A DNA stretch of 56,004 nt from an uncultured Clostridia bacterium (GCA_944387545.1 CALXFE010000008.1:1-56004), one strand, 5' to 3'. Shown: positions 25,913 to 36,613, counted from the first letter of the stretch. Notes: generated by a model not told the origin, from the letters alone. Numbers and translations: made by a program.

Positions 25913-28564
25913 TTACTCTTGTGTTATATTTCCTGTTCCTGCTGAGGTATTGTCTTTTCCTTCATTTGCTGTATTTCCAGTTCCTGTTGAAGTATTTCCT
26001 TCTCCTCCAGTGATTGTATTTCCATCTCCTGTTGAGGTGTTTGTGCCACTTGAAGTATTTTTTCCCGCTGTACTGTTACTTGTATTGGTTGTCGGTTTAT
26101 TATTTTCAGGTGTCTCCTCTTCTTTTGGTTTTGTATGTAATGTACATACCTCATTTATTTTATTTCCTGTTGATTTACTTCCTTTTGTAGGTGTCCATAA
26201 GTTTAATTCTTCTTTTGGAAGTACTGCACCATAATAATTTTGTCTTGTTGCACAATATTGTGCACAATATTGTGTTGCCACTTTATTAGATTCTGTACAT
26301 ATTGTTTGACTACCATGTCCTTCACATTTTTCTGGAATATTATCTTGTGTAAAGATTTCTTTATATGTATCTGTACAACCTGTTGTCGCTAAACATCCTG
26401 TTGTTCTACAAACTGTTTGTTCTACAATTCCACTTGGTCTTGTAAATGTAGCATTTGCTAATTCTTTATGAATTTGTGTCATAACATTATCCCATAATAC
26501 TCCTGCTGGGTTATTTCCTGAATACTGAACTGTTTCAGGTTGATCATACCCAAACCAACAAGCACCTGCATAATATGGTGTAAATCCACAAAGCCATCTA
26601 TCATAATCATCATCTGTCGTACCTGTTTTTGCAGCCACATCCATTCCACTAATTGCACAATAAGTTGCTGTTCCACCTGATTTTACTGGTTCTTGTATAA
26701 TCGTCTTTGCTATATACGCATTTTGTTCTGATATAACTCTTGTTTGTTCTTGCTTTGGTGTTAATACTGTATTTCCACTAGTATCTACCACTTTAGTATA
26801 GAAGGTTGGTGTTATATATACGCCATCATTTGCAATTGTACTATACGCTGCTGCCATTTCTAATGGTGTTGCTCCATTGGTTGTTCCTCCTAAAGCTAAT
26901 GATAAATCTGCATCTTGGTCTTTGTTTATATGGCTAAGTCCCATTTTATTTAAATACTCGATTGATTTGCTTGGTGATAATTCTCTCATAATTTTTATTG
27001 CTGGTATATTTAAAGATTTTGAGATAAAATATCGTATATCTACAGATTGGTTACTAAATTTTCCATTTTGATTTTTAGGTATATAATTTCCTCCAAAATT
27101 GGTTTCTTCATCCATATAAGCTGTTGCTGCTGTTATCACTTTTTCTTGTAATCCAGGGGCTATAACTGCGATAGGTTTTATAGATGAACCTGTTTGCCTA
27201 ACACTTTGTGTTGCTCTGTTTAATCCTCTTGTTTCTGTTTTTTCTCCTAATCCTCCAACCGTTCCTACTACATTTCCAGTTTTATAATCAATTACTACCA
27301 TTGCAGCTTGAGAATGGTCATTTAATTTTTCTCCCGTTTCTTTGTTTGTTGCTTTTCCAGAAATGATATATCTATCATTTGCAAATTCTGCTTCCATCTG
27401 TGATTGAATATTGGTATCTACTGTTGAATAGATTGTAAGTCCACTACTATATACATAGTTTTCAGCCATTTGTTGAGACCAATTTTTTTCCTCCATGACT
27501 TGCTTAATTACTTGGTCTAACACAGCTTCTGTATGATAAGAATATGCAGATGTTGTTGCGATTGCACCTTTTTGGAAATTCAATCCATTATCTACCTCTG
27601 CTATTGCCGTATCATATTCCTCTTGATTGTTGATATAGCCTAATTCTTTCATTTTGTTTAAAGCAACCTTTGTTTGATTTTTTATTAATTCAGAATTATC
27701 TTTAGTTTCATCAAATGGGTTATATCTGCTAGGTGAACTGTTAATTCCAGCCATATACGCACATTCTGCTAAACTTAGGTCTTTGGCACTTTTATTAAAG
27801 TAATATTCAGCACCCAATTCTACACCATGTAAATTGCCTTCCCCTCCAACATATAAGATATTTAAATATAACTCTAAGATTTGGTCTTTTGATATCATTC
27901 TTTCTACTTGATATGCTTTTGCCCATTCTCTAACTTTTCTCATAATACCTGCTATACCAGATCTTTCATCATCTTTTGTTATATTTTTTACTAATTGTTG
28001 TGTAATTGTACTTCCACCATAAGAACTATCTCCTAATAAGGTATGTAAAATTGCACCTGCTGTTCTTTTTAAATCCACTCCATGATGTTCATAAAATCTT
28101 TCGTCTTCCATTGCTACATAAGCTTTTGGTAAATAGTCTGCCATATCTTCCAGTGTAATTACCTTTCTTTTTTCATCACCACTTAAGTTTGCAACAACGC
28201 CACCATTTTGGTCTACAATTACAGAGTTGGCTGTACCGATTGTTAGTTCTTCTTTGGTTATCTCAAAATCGTCTCCAAATAATCCAAAAAATACACCTGC
28301 TACGATACCTGCACCTATAACACATAATAATAAGAATATTAGTACAAAAATTCTTAATGCCATCATTAGTTTTGGATGTCTTTCTACAAAACTTCCTTCT
28401 TTATTTTTTGATTTTTTTCTTTTATTACCTTTTTGCGTTGCTATTCTTTTAGTTGTTCTTGAATCTTTCTTGCTATTATTGGTTTTTCTCTTTTTTCTTG
28501 CATTTTTCATATTATATTTCTTGGTTCTATCATCATCACCATTTCTTCTGTTACTACTTGGCAT
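25913..28564 (-). CDS. Class A penicillin-binding protein 1A
   Basis: Bifunctional peptidoglycan glycosyltransferase/transpeptidase, 883 aa. A very basic cytoplasmic tail (1-60) is followed by one TM segment (about 67-97). The GT51 domain has EDERFYEHHG (Glu153) and GGSTITQQLVKN. The transpeptidase domain has SSIKP (SxxK near 458), KSLN and KTGTT (near 645). The region after about 740 contains at least eight Cys and then a low-complexity Asn/Thr/Gly tail (STGDGNTITGGEGN). The tail repeats at DNA level and probably lies in or crosses the wall. Expected orthologues are PBP1/PonA. Confidence 0.93.
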   Translation of the reverse strand: MPSSNRRNGDDDRTKKYNMKNARKKRKTNNSKKDSRTTKRIATQKGNKRKKSKNKEGSFVERHPKLMMALRIFVLIFLLLCVIGAGIVAGVFFGLFGDDFEITKEELTIGTANSVIVDQNGGVVANLSGDEKRKVITLEDMADYLPKAYVAMEDERFYEHHGVDLKRTAGAILHTLLGDSSYGGSTITQQLVKNITKDDERSGIAGIMRKVREWAKAYQVERMISKDQILELYLNILYVGGEGNLHGVELGAEYYFNKSAKDLSLAECAYMAGINSSPSRYNPFDETKDNSELIKNQTKVALNKMKELGYINNQEEYDTAIAEVDNGLNFQKGAIATTSAYSYHTEAVLDQVIKQVMEEKNWSQQMAENYVYSSGLTIYSTVDTNIQSQMEAEFANDRYIISGKATNKETGEKLNDHSQAAMVVIDYKTGNVVGTVGGLGEKTETRGLNRATQSVRQTGSSIKPIAVIAPGLQEKVITAATAYMDEETNFGGNYIPKNQNGKFSNQSVDIRYFISKSLNIPAIKIMRELSPSKSIEYLNKMGLSHINKDQDADLSLALGGTTNGATPLEMAAAYSTIANDGVYITPTFYTKVVDTSGNTVLTPKQEQTRVISEQNAYIAKTIIQEPVKSGGTATYCAISGMDVAAKTGTTDDDYDRWLCGFTPYYAGACWFGYDQPETVQYSGNNPAGVLWDNVMTQIHKELANATFTRPSGIVEQTVCRTTGCLATTGCTDTYKEIFTQDNIPEKCEGHGSQTICTESNKVATQYCAQYCATRQNYYGAVLPKEELNLWTPTKGSKSTGNKINEVCTLHTKPKEEETPENNKPTTNTSNSTAGKNTSSGTNTSTGDGNTITGGEGNTSTGTGNTANEGKDNTSAGTGNITQE

Positions 28565-28670
28565 ATTATTACCTCCTTGCCAACTAAAAAATTAACATCT
28601 ACATTATATTATATTTTCTAAAAAAAGAAAAGCATTTAATAAAATTTTCATAAATCTACCATAAATGTAC

Positions 28671-29501
28671 TTATATGACCGTATTGGTGGCTATTAATTC
28701 CTTTATTTTGACATTATCCCTTTTTATTTTTTTTAATAGTTCCTCAATTGGTTGATTTTTATATTGTATGGCTTCATATACATCTTTTGCATAAAATTTG
28801 TCTGAATAATTCTCGTCTTTCCACGCAATTTCATAATCATTAATATTGAATCCATTAAATCTTTTATTTTTTATTTTTACATTTCCCCTAAAATTAACAA
28901 TACTTGCTTCTGTATTGATTGTATAGCGATTGATTAACTCTGTAGGAAAATCAAAATTTAAAATAATATTTGTTTTGGATAGTATTTTTCTTTTATTATT
29001 TCCTATATCCATAAATATTCCATATTCCTCAGAAATTTGATCTTCCATATTTTTAAAGCTATTGATATGATTGGTGACAATTTTTACATGTTTATACTGT
29101 ATGACAAATTGTTTTATTGCATATATTGCTAAATCTGAAATATCATTTACTAAAACCCCGATCCTTATATCTTCTTTTGGAATGTCTAATGTTTTTATCA
29201 GATATTCTAAAACATCAAAAATCAATATTTGAAATAACCATCTACCATCTACAATTTCATAAGATTCAGAAGATAAATAATTCATATAGTGTTTTTGCTT
29301 TTTGATGATTTTACTAATGACGAGTTTCTTACTATTTGTTTTTCTTAACACGTTTTTGGTTTTGATTGCTAATGTGTATGCTTTTTTTTCGTCAATGCTT
29401 GTCTGGGTTATCGGTAAAATAATATGATTATTTTCTAATTTTACAATATTAAAAAATCTAGCTATTTTACTAAGCTTGTCACTTTCTTGGATATAATACA
29501 T
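28671..29501 (-). CDS. Hypothetical protein, 276 aa
   Basis: Not recognised with certainty. It is a soluble alpha/beta protein. The middle part (KEDIRIGVLVNDISDLAIYA, then KHVKIVTNHINSF and TNIILNFDFP) alternates hydrophobic strands and helices like a Rossmann-type fold. A rather basic N-terminal region (KTNSKKLVISKIIKKQKHYM) precedes it. No catalytic motif is apparent. The start at 29501 follows AGAGGTG by five bases. It lies 40-50 nt downstream of truB and is probably co-transcribed with it. Bases 28565-28670 downstream contain no further gene. Confidence 0.6.
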   Translation of the reverse strand: MYYIQESDKLSKIARFFNIVKLENNHIILPITQTSIDEKKAYTLAIKTKNVLRKTNSKKLVISKIIKKQKHYMNYLSSESYEIVDGRWLFQILIFDVLEYLIKTLDIPKEDIRIGVLVNDISDLAIYAIKQFVIQYKHVKIVTNHINSFKNMEDQISEEYGIFMDIGNNKRKILSKTNIILNFDFPTELINRYTINTEASIVNFRGNVKIKNKRFNGFNINDYEIAWKDENYSDKFYAKDVYEAIQYKNQPIEELLKKIKRDNVKIKELIATNTVI

Positions 29502-29549
29502 AAAAATCACCTCTATACTTTCTACTTAAGTATATTAAGGTGATTTCAT

Positions 29550-30407
29550 TTATATGACAATATCTCTTTTTAAACAGTTATCTTTTACAATTCCAATCCC
29601 TATAAATTGCTGATTACTATATATTTTATAAATGCCATCTTTTAATGCCAAACTTAATTTCACACCATTTAAAAATTGTTGTAACTTCTTTTCATTTAAC
29701 GCTATATCCTTTGAATCCTTAAACAATTTTTCAATGGTGATGATATGTTTTTCAATCATTTCCTTGTCTAAGTCTTCCACTATGATGGATTGCTCTATGG
29801 TAAATTCTCCTACTTTGGTTCTTTGTAATTCTTTCATATATCCAACAGTTCCTATTTTTTTAGCTATATCTTCACACAGGCTCCTAATGTATGTCCCTTT
29901 TGAGCAACTGACTTCAAATCGAATTTCGCATTTGTCTGTATCAATTTTCAATAGTTTTATATCATAAATTGTGATTTTCCTTGGTGTAATTTCTATTTCT
30001 TGTCCTTTTCTAGCATACTCATATAGTTTTTTTCCCTTTACTTTAATAGCCGAATAGATCGGTGGTATTTGTTCTTGCTCTCCCAAAAAACTTTTTAAAA
30101 CCGTTTTTATACGATCTTCATGTAAGCTTTCCTTTTCAACAGACTCTTCTTTTAAGATTTCTCCTTCTTCATCTCCTGTACTTTTTTTGATTCCTAGTTT
30201 TAAAACCACTACATATGTTTTGTCATGATTCATTAAATATTTAGAACACAAAGTCCCTTTTCCTATTAGCAATGGTAATACGCCTGTTGCTGATGGATCT
30301 AACGTTCCTGTATGTCCTACCTTTTCTCCTGTTATTTTTTTTACTTTTGCTACTATATCATGTGATGTATATCCTTTTGATTTATTAACAATTATTATTC
30401 CATTCAT
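29550..30407 (-). CDS. truB: tRNA pseudouridine(55) synthase
   Basis: Makes the conserved pseudouridine 55 in the T-loop of tRNAs. The catalytic motif GHTGTLDPSATG contains Asp37. KPYSAI-like IPPIYSAIKVKGKKLYEYAR and CSKGTYIRSL are also family-typical. Length of 285 aa is normal. It is the third gene after infB and rbfA by usual bacterial order, with nrnA between, as in B. subtilis-type arrangements. Confidence 0.94.
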   Translation of the reverse strand: MNGIIIVNKSKGYTSHDIVAKVKKITGEKVGHTGTLDPSATGVLPLLIGKGTLCSKYLMNHDKTYVVVLKLGIKKSTGDEEGEILKEESVEKESLHEDRIKTVLKSFLGEQEQIPPIYSAIKVKGKKLYEYARKGQEIEITPRKITIYDIKLLKIDTDKCEIRFEVSCSKGTYIRSLCEDIAKKIGTVGYMKELQRTKVGEFTIEQSIIVEDLDKEMIEKHIITIEKLFKDSKDIALNEKKLQQFLNGVKLSLALKDGIYKIYSNQQFIGIGIVKDNCLKRDIVI

Positions 30408-30477
30408 ATTTTTTGACCTCTTTTAAACTTTAAGAAATTTCCTTCGTGTTCACATTTTTCTAATTATATATGCAAAA

Positions 30478-30501
30478 AGAAGATAAGTCAAATTATCTTC
30501 T
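30478..30501. terminator. nrnA terminator
   Basis: AGAAGATAA/TTATCTTCT stem overlapping the nrnA stop codon, followed on the minus strand by TTTTT. Some transcription presumably continues to truB. Confidence 0.7.
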
Positions 30502-31454
30502 TATATCACCTTTTGTATTTCTTTTAACAGTTTTTCTTTTACTTGTTCAAGCGTTCCTGAAACCACAGCGCCTGCTGCTCTTGGGTGTCCGCCACCACCA
30601 AATACATAACAAATATCAGAAACATTTATATTTGAACCATTCCCAGCTCTCATAGAAACTTTATATAGATTTTCTTCTTTTTCTCTTATAAATACAGATA
30701 CTTTAACCCCTTCTATGCTTCTTCCATTTTCAACAATTCCTTCATGATCTCCTGGTTCTGCATTGACTTCTTCTTCATCTTTTTTGTTAATATATGTAAA
30801 GGCAACTTTTCCACCTTCTAAAAGTTCTAATCTGTTTGTTGCCCTTCTTAGCAATTCAAAATTAGATTTTGTTCTTGTTTCTAACACTCTTTGATAAATA
30901 TCGGATATATTCACACCTTTTCTTAATAGCTCTGCTGCAAATTCAAAAGTTTCAGCTGTTACGCTTGCATATTTAAATCCGCCTGTATCTGTAATGATTC
31001 CTGTCATTATACAAGTTCCAATATCGGCATCTATAGATATATCAAAATATTCAAACATTCCTGCTAATATTTCACAACAAGCAGGTGAAACAGGATTAAC
31101 AAAATTTAAATCTCCATACATTGTATTGCTACTATGATGGTCAATGACAATTGTCTTTTGCGCTTTTTCAAAATATTCTCTTCCCACTAATCTCTTTAAA
31201 TCTGCACAATCTAATGAAATGGCTAAATCATATTTTTCAATATCTGTATTTGCTTTTACATCATTGGCTCCTGGCAAGAAGCGAAATGTTCTTGGAAATT
31301 CCCTTATAATCACATCTGCCTCTTTTCCTAGTGTTTTTAGTGCTAAATACATAGATAGCATACTTCCTATTGCATCACCATCCGGTGTTTCATGTGCCAT
31401 TATAACTATTTTTTCTGCATTATTAATTTCTACTAAAATATCATCTAATGTCAT
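30501..31454 (-). CDS. nrnA: Bifunctional oligoribonuclease/PAP phosphatase, DHH family
   Basis: Degrades short oligoribonucleotides and 3'-phosphoadenosine-5'-phosphate. The DHH domain has MAHETPDGDAIGS (Asp cluster) and VIDHHSSN (near 104-110). The C-terminal DHHA1 domain has the substrate-binding GGGHPRAAGA. The length of 317 aa fits NrnA/YtqI. It sits between rbfA and truB. Confidence 0.92.
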   Translation of the reverse strand: MTLDDILVEINNAEKIVIMAHETPDGDAIGSMLSMYLALKTLGKEADVIIREFPRTFRFLPGANDVKANTDIEKYDLAISLDCADLKRLVGREYFEKAQKTIVIDHHSSNTMYGDLNFVNPVSPACCEILAGMFEYFDISIDADIGTCIMTGIITDTGGFKYASVTAETFEFAAELLRKGVNISDIYQRVLETRTKSNFELLRRATNRLELLEGGKVAFTYINKKDEEEVNAEPGDHEGIVENGRSIEGVKVSVFIREKEENLYKVSMRAGNGSNINVSDICYVFGGGGHPRAAGAVVSGTLEQVKEKLLKEIQKVI

Positions 31455-31544
31455 ATTTTCTTCCTTTCTGACTCCATTTGCTTAAATTTTCCGTCTTTTT
31501 TACTATAAGAACTATGTTTTTATCTTCAACAGGAATCGGCTTTT

Positions 31545-31913
31545 TTATTCTTTATCTTCTTTTTTTGGCATGATTTCTTTTAATATAGAATCTATTTTTG
31601 CTCCATATTCAATCGAATCGTCTAATTCAAATATTAATTCAGGGGTATTTCTTAAATTCACTCTCTTGGCTAATTCTGTTCGAATATATCCTGCTGATTT
31701 TTTTAAAGCTGCCAATGTGTCCTTTATATTTTTAGCATTTAAAATACTAACATACACTTTTGCAAATTTCAAATCACTTGTTACTTTTACTTTTGTCACA
31801 CTAATTAATCCTGTAATATTTGGATTTTTTAATTCATATCCTATAATTTGACTAAGCTCTTTTTTATATTCTTCATCAATTCTTCCTAGTCTCGGATTAT
31901 TTTTTCCTTGCAT
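31545..31913 (-). CDS. rbfA: Ribosome-binding factor A
   Basis: Small KH-fold protein that helps mature the 30S subunit. Seen are RLGRIDEEYKKELSQII at the N terminus, ITGLISVTKVKVTSDL, AKVYVSIL and RTELAKRVNLRNTPELIFELD. Length is 122 aa. It follows infB as in most Firmicutes. Confidence 0.93.
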   Translation of the reverse strand: MQGKNNPRLGRIDEEYKKELSQIIGYELKNPNITGLISVTKVKVTSDLKFAKVYVSILNAKNIKDTLAALKKSAGYIRTELAKRVNLRNTPELIFELDDSIEYGAKIDSILKEIMPKKEDKE

Positions 31914-31951
31914 ATACTTTCTCTCTCCTTTGTTTTATTTATCTTATTCAG

Positions 31952-31977
31952 AAAAAAGGGAATCTCTCCCCCCTTTT
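31952..31977. terminator. Stem-loop between infB and rbfA
   Basis: AAAAAAGGG and CCCTTTT arms around TCTC; T6 on the minus strand. It probably modulates rather than separates the operon. Confidence 0.55.
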
Positions 31978-31982
31978 CTCTA

Positions 31983-34847
31983 TTATCTTTTTATCTCTTC
32001 CATCACATATACCTCAATGATGTCTCCTTCTTTAATATCATTATAGTCTTCAATTTGCATTCCACATTCAAATCCTTTTGTGACTTCTTTCACATCATCT
32101 TTAAACCTTTTTAATGTTGCTAAATGTCCTTCATGGATAACGATATTGTCACGGATAACTCTTACGCCTGCATTTCTTTCAACTTTACCATTTAATACAT
32201 ATGCACCTGCAATTGTTCCCACATTTGAAATTTTAAATGTTTGTCTTACTTCAACATTACCAATTACTTTTTCTTCATATTTAGGTGCAAGCATTCCTTT
32301 CATTGCTGCCTCAACATCTTCTATTGCTTGATAAATAACAGAATATTGTTTGATTTCCACTTCTTCTTTTTCTGCCATTTCTTTTGCTGTATGGTCAGGT
32401 CTTACATTAAATGCAATAATGATGGCATTTGATACTTTTGCAAGTGTTACATCTGATTGATTAACAGCACCTGCTGCACTATGGATAACTTTTACTCTAA
32501 CCTCTTCATTTTGTAATTTTTCTAATGATTGTTTTACAGCTTCTACAGAACCTTGTACATCTGCTTTTACAATTAGATTTAATACTTTTAGTTTTCCTTC
32601 TTCCATTTGGCTAAATAAGTTATCTAAAGTTACTTTTGTTGCAGAATTGATTGCTTGTTCCCTAGCTTGACGTTTTCTTCTTTCTATTAGGTGTTTTGCC
32701 ATTTTCTCATTTTTTACTTCATAGAATGTATCTCCTGCTTCTGGCACATCTGTTAGTCCCATAATTTCAACTGGTGTTGATGGTCCTGCTGATTTTACTT
32801 TTTTACCTTTATCATTTACCATTGCTCTGATTCTACCAATTGATGAACCAACAACAATCGTATCTCCTACATCTAATGTACCTCTTTGTACTAACATCGT
32901 AGCAATAGCACCTTTTGATTTATCTAGTCTAGCTTCTATAACAGCACCTTTTGCTTGTTTATGTGGATTTGCTTTTAATTCTAATACATCTGCTTCTAAT
33001 AGTACCATTTCTAACAATTGATCAATATTTTGATGTTTCTTAGCAGAAATTGGAACATAAATGGTGTCTCCACCCCATTCTTCTGGTACTAATTCATATG
33101 CCATTAATTCTTGTTTTACTTTATCAATATTCGCATCTGGTAAATCAATTTTGTTAACAGCAACAATAATTGGAATACCTGCTGATTTTGCATGGTTAAT
33201 TGCTTCAACTGTTTGAGGCATAACACCATCATTAGCAGCTACAACCAAAATGGCGATGTCTGTAATTTGCGCCCCTCTTGCACGCATTGCTGTAAATGCT
33301 TCATGTCCTGGTGTATCTAAGAATGTAATTTCTCTGTCATTGATTTTTACCATGTAAGCACCAATAGCTTGTGTAATTCCACCTGCTTCTCCTTCAATCA
33401 CATTTGTTTTTCTAATCGCATCTAACAAAGAGGTTTTACCATGGTCTACATGTCCCATAACCACAACGACTGGTGGTCTTGGTTGTAAATCTTCTTCTCT
33501 ATCTTCTGATTCATCAAACAAGATATCTTCTTCTGTTACTGTTTCTTTCTTTGTTGCTGTAATGCCAAATTCTTGGGCAATTAAGTAAGCTGTATCAAAA
33601 TCAATTTCTTGATTAATAGTTGCCATAACACCAAAACCTAATAATTTTTTGATAACTTCTGCTGTTGTCTTTTTCATTTCCGCAGCTAAATCTTTAACTG
33701 TAATGGTTTCCGGAATTTCTATATTGGTTAATTTAAAGATTTTTTGTTTTGTTCTTTCTTCTTGGTTTTGATTTTTCTTTTTCTTTCCTCTTCTTCCTCT
33801 TTCTGTCGTTAAATCATAATAATCTAACATACCACCATCTTGGTCATCAAACATATTGGATAAACGATTTGCTGTTTTTAGTGATTTTAGTTTTCCTTCG
33901 TCAAAATTACCATTATTTGAATTTCTTCTATTTTTTGCTTTTTTCGTATTTTTGCTTTCATCAAATCGATTGTTATTTTTTTGTTTATCAACATTTTTAT
34001 TGTATTCTCTTACATTTTCTTTTTCTACAACTTCTGTTGCCATAATATTTTTTATATTTTTTTCGATTCCTTTTTCATCTAATGGTCTTTTTCCATATCT
34101 ATCATTATTGGTATTTCGATTATTAAATTTACTATTTCTATTAAAATTAGAATTTGTGTTGTTGTTATTATTTCTTCTTTCATTATTATAATTATGATTT
34201 CTATTTTGATAATGATTATTTGTATTATTGCTTGTTTTTACATTTCTCGTTTCTGTTTTCATACTCTTATTTTCTTCAACCTTTTCTGTAACTTTGTTAG
34301 ATTTTTCTTCTTGAACAGTTTTTGTTTCTACTTTTGTAGGCATTTCTTCTTTTATAACTGATTCACTTTTTGCTTCTGTTTTTTCTTCTTTTTCTATCTC
34401 TTCCTTCTTTGGTTCTTCTTTTTTTAATCCAAATAATTCACTGACAGTCATTGGTTTGTTTGGCTTGTTCCTATATACAATGTTATAGTCTTTATTCGCC
34501 TTTCTTTCAACAAACCCGATATTATTATTTCTTTTTTCCTGTTTTTTTACGATTTCTTTCTCTTTTTCAGATTCATCTTGTGATATAATCACTTCTCTTC
34601 TAATAATAACAGGTGTTTCTTTTTTTGTTTCCTTTTTGGTTTCTTTTTTGGCTGTTTTCGCTTCTGTAGATTTTTTTGAATTTGAAACCTTTTTTGTAAT
34701 TGCCTCTTCTATTCTTTTTGCTTCATCTTCCTCTACTCCACTTAAATGACTTTTCGCTTCAATATTTAGTTTCTTAGCTACATCTAATATTTCTTTGCTT
34801 GTTAAATTCAATTTTTTAGCTATTTCATGTATTTTTATTTTACCCAA
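31983..34847 (-). CDS. infB: Translation initiation factor IF-2
   Basis: GTPase that positions initiator tRNA. The N-terminal IF2_N domain ([19 protein letters not shown]) is followed by a long charged and Asn-rich linker (about 60-370), a second IF2_N, the G domain with [16 protein letters not shown] and NKID, and domains II-IV. The start is best placed at a TTG (34847, 954 aa): GGGGGTGA precedes it, and orthologues begin MGKI. That start overlaps the end of ylxQ by 8 nt, implying coupling. A longer reading from ATG at 34862 would include the ribosome-binding site. Confidence 0.95.
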   Translation of the reverse strand: MGKIKIHEIAKKLNLTSKEILDVAKKLNIEAKSHLSGVEEDEAKRIEEAITKKVSNSKKSTEAKTAKKETKKETKKETPVIIRREVIISQDESEKEKEIVKKQEKRNNNIGFVERKANKDYNIVYRNKPNKPMTVSELFGLKKEEPKKEEIEKEEKTEAKSESVIKEEMPTKVETKTVQEEKSNKVTEKVEENKSMKTETRNVKTSNNTNNHYQNRNHNYNNERRNNNNNTNSNFNRNSKFNNRNTNNDRYGKRPLDEKGIEKNIKNIMATEVVEKENVREYNKNVDKQKNNNRFDESKNTKKAKNRRNSNNGNFDEGKLKSLKTANRLSNMFDDQDGGMLDYYDLTTERGRRGKKKKNQNQEERTKQKIFKLTNIEIPETITVKDLAAEMKKTTAEVIKKLLGFGVMATINQEIDFDTAYLIAQEFGITATKKETVTEEDILFDESEDREEDLQPRPPVVVVMGHVDHGKTSLLDAIRKTNVIEGEAGGITQAIGAYMVKINDREITFLDTPGHEAFTAMRARGAQITDIAILVVAANDGVMPQTVEAINHAKSAGIPIIVAVNKIDLPDANIDKVKQELMAYELVPEEWGGDTIYVPISAKKHQNIDQLLEMVLLEADVLELKANPHKQAKGAVIEARLDKSKGAIATMLVQRGTLDVGDTIVVGSSIGRIRAMVNDKGKKVKSAGPSTPVEIMGLTDVPEAGDTFYEVKNEKMAKHLIERRKRQAREQAINSATKVTLDNLFSQMEEGKLKVLNLIVKADVQGSVEAVKQSLEKLQNEEVRVKVIHSAAGAVNQSDVTLAKVSNAIIIAFNVRPDHTAKEMAEKEEVEIKQYSVIYQAIEDVEAAMKGMLAPKYEEKVIGNVEVRQTFKISNVGTIAGAYVLNGKVERNAGVRVIRDNIVIHEGHLATLKRFKDDVKEVTKGFECGMQIEDYNDIKEGDIIEVYVMEEIKR

Positions 34848-35161
34848 GATCTTCACCCCCATTATTTATTTTTTGTATTTCTTTCGATAAATTTATATCA
34901 TGTATACCAATAATTGCTTTATTATGTTTTCCAATTACTTTACTCAATGTTTCTATATCTGCTGTTTGCATAATTGGTATATTCCATTCCCCACATATGC
35001 GATTAAATTTATCTTTTGTTCTATCTGATGAATCTTCCGCTATGATTACCAGTTTTACTATCTTTTTCTTTATTGCATTTTCTACACTATCTGCACCAAA
35101 AGATATTTTTCCGTGCTTTTGCAGATAATCCAATTAATCCTAATATTTTTTTATTTATCAA
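34840..35161 (-). pseudogene. ylxQ: YlxQ, L7Ae-family RNA-binding protein, apparently frameshifted
   Basis: K-turn-binding L7Ae-like protein encoded between ylxR and infB. Two reading frames share the homology. From a TTG at 35161 (AGAGGTG just upstream) the frame gives INKKILGLIGLSAKA. The rest, HGKISFGADSVENAIKKK to the end, is in another frame, readable from a TTG at 35133. Removing one C (plus position 35113) fuses them into LSAKAGKISFGADS, the normal YlxQ N terminus. This is either a real +1 frameshift, a sequencing or assembly error, or ribosomal frameshifting. Without repair, the 35133 frame yields a 97-aa protein that lacks its first strand and has no good start. Confidence 0.78.
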
Positions 35162-35411
35162 GAATGACACCTCTTAAACTTTCATAAATTTCGTCTGATA
35201 TTTTTATATCTAACACTTTTTCTAGTCTTTTTGATTTTATTACTTTTTCCAAGCAATTTATATCATCACATATATATGCGCCTCTTCCTGCCATTTTTCC
35301 AGTTTTGTCTACATGAATTTCATTTTCTTTATTTTTAACAATTCTAATTAATTTATTTTTATCTTTTTTCTCATTACATCCCATACAAGTTCTTTGTGGT
35401 ATCTTTTTCAC
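35151..35411 (-). CDS. ylxR: YlxR family nucleic-acid-binding protein (DUF448)
   Basis: Small protein of the nusA-infB operon, 86 aa. It carries the family signature RTCMGCNEKKDKNKLIRIV at the N terminus and GRGAYIC in the middle. YlxR is reported to bind RNA or DNA and to affect transcription of many genes. It ends just inside the start of ylxQ, with an 11-nt overlap. Confidence 0.9.
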   Translation of the reverse strand: MKKIPQRTCMGCNEKKDKNKLIRIVKNKENEIHVDKTGKMAGRGAYICDDINCLEKVIKSKRLEKVLDIKISDEIYESLRGVILDK

Positions 35412-35448
35412 ATAAATCCCCCTTTTATTGTATGTTTCAAAAATTCAA

Positions 35449-36573
35449 TTATTCTTCATTCTCTAATTCTTGTTCTTCTTGTTCTGCTTGCATTAACATT
35501 TCTCTAAATTGTGTTTCTGATTTGATATCTATTTTCCAATTTGTTAATTTGGCAGCTAATCTTGCATTCTGTCCAGATTTTCCAATTGCAAGTGATAATT
35601 GATCATCTGGAACAATAACTTGTGCAAATTTTTCACTTTCTTTTATATCTACCGCTAATATTTTTGCTGGTAATAATGCTGAAGATATATAGATAGATGG
35701 ATCTTCGTTCCATTCAATGACATCTATTTTTTCTCCATTTAATTCATTAATAACATTTTGAATTCTAACCCCTTTTTGCCCTACACAAGAACCAACTGGG
35801 TCGATATTTGGGTCTGGTGAATATACTGCCACTTTACTTCTATATCCTGGGTCTCTAGAAACACTTTTAATTTCAATAACGCCTTCATAAATTTCTGGTA
35901 TTTCGAATTCTAGTAATTTTCTTACGAAATCAGGATGGCTTCTAGATACAATAACTTGTGGTGCCCCTTTTGCTCCTCTTTCTACATCTAAAACATATCC
36001 TTTGATTTTGTCATTTACCCTGTAGTTTTCAGTTGGAATTTGTTCCTTTGTTGGCATAATCCCTTCTAATTTTCCTAAATCCATTACCACTATGTTTTTA
36101 TCTGCTTTTTGGATAATACCTGAAACAATTTCGCCTTTTCTATCATTAAACTCTGTATAAATAATTTCTCTTTCTGCCTCTCTTAGTTTTTGAATGATAA
36201 CTTGTTTTGCCGTTTGTGCAGCAATTCTTCCAAAGTTTCTTGGAACAATTTCTATTTCTATACTATCTCCTACATTGACATCTTTATTTATTTTTTTGGC
36301 ATCTTCTAAACTAATTTCTAATGCGTTATCATTTGCATGTTCCATTACCTCTTTAATAGAATATACATGTGTTGCACCAGTTTGTGGATCCATAACCACT
36401 TTTACATTATCTAATGCATCAAAATTTCTTTTATATGCTGTTAATAATGCTGTTTCAATAGATTCTAATAAATATTCTTTTTTAATTCCCTTCTCTTTTT
36501 CTAATTCTTCTAAGGCTAATATTAATTCTTTATTATCGATTGCTGGTTCTTTTGCTTTACTTTTGCTTTTCAT
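35449..36573 (-). CDS. nusA: Transcription termination/antitermination protein NusA
   Basis: RNA polymerase-associated factor, 374 aa. It has an N-terminal NusA domain (ALEELEKEKGIKKEYLLESI), an S1 domain with GIIQKADKNIVVMDLG, and two KH domains (VGSCVGQKGVRIQ and AIGKSGQNARLAAKLT). The short acidic C terminus without the E. coli repeats is normal for Firmicutes. It follows rimP by about 40 nt. Confidence 0.95.
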   Translation of the reverse strand: MKSKSKAKEPAIDNKELILALEELEKEKGIKKEYLLESIETALLTAYKRNFDALDNVKVVMDPQTGATHVYSIKEVMEHANDNALEISLEDAKKINKDVNVGDSIEIEIVPRNFGRIAAQTAKQVIIQKLREAEREIIYTEFNDRKGEIVSGIIQKADKNIVVMDLGKLEGIMPTKEQIPTENYRVNDKIKGYVLDVERGAKGAPQVIVSRSHPDFVRKLLEFEIPEIYEGVIEIKSVSRDPGYRSKVAVYSPDPNIDPVGSCVGQKGVRIQNVINELNGEKIDVIEWNEDPSIYISSALLPAKILAVDIKESEKFAQVIVPDDQLSLAIGKSGQNARLAAKLTNWKIDIKSETQFREMLMQAEQEEQELENEE

Positions 36574-36613
36574 TTTCTTTCCTTCCTTTCTTATTTTCTT
36601 GCTTTCTCATTTC

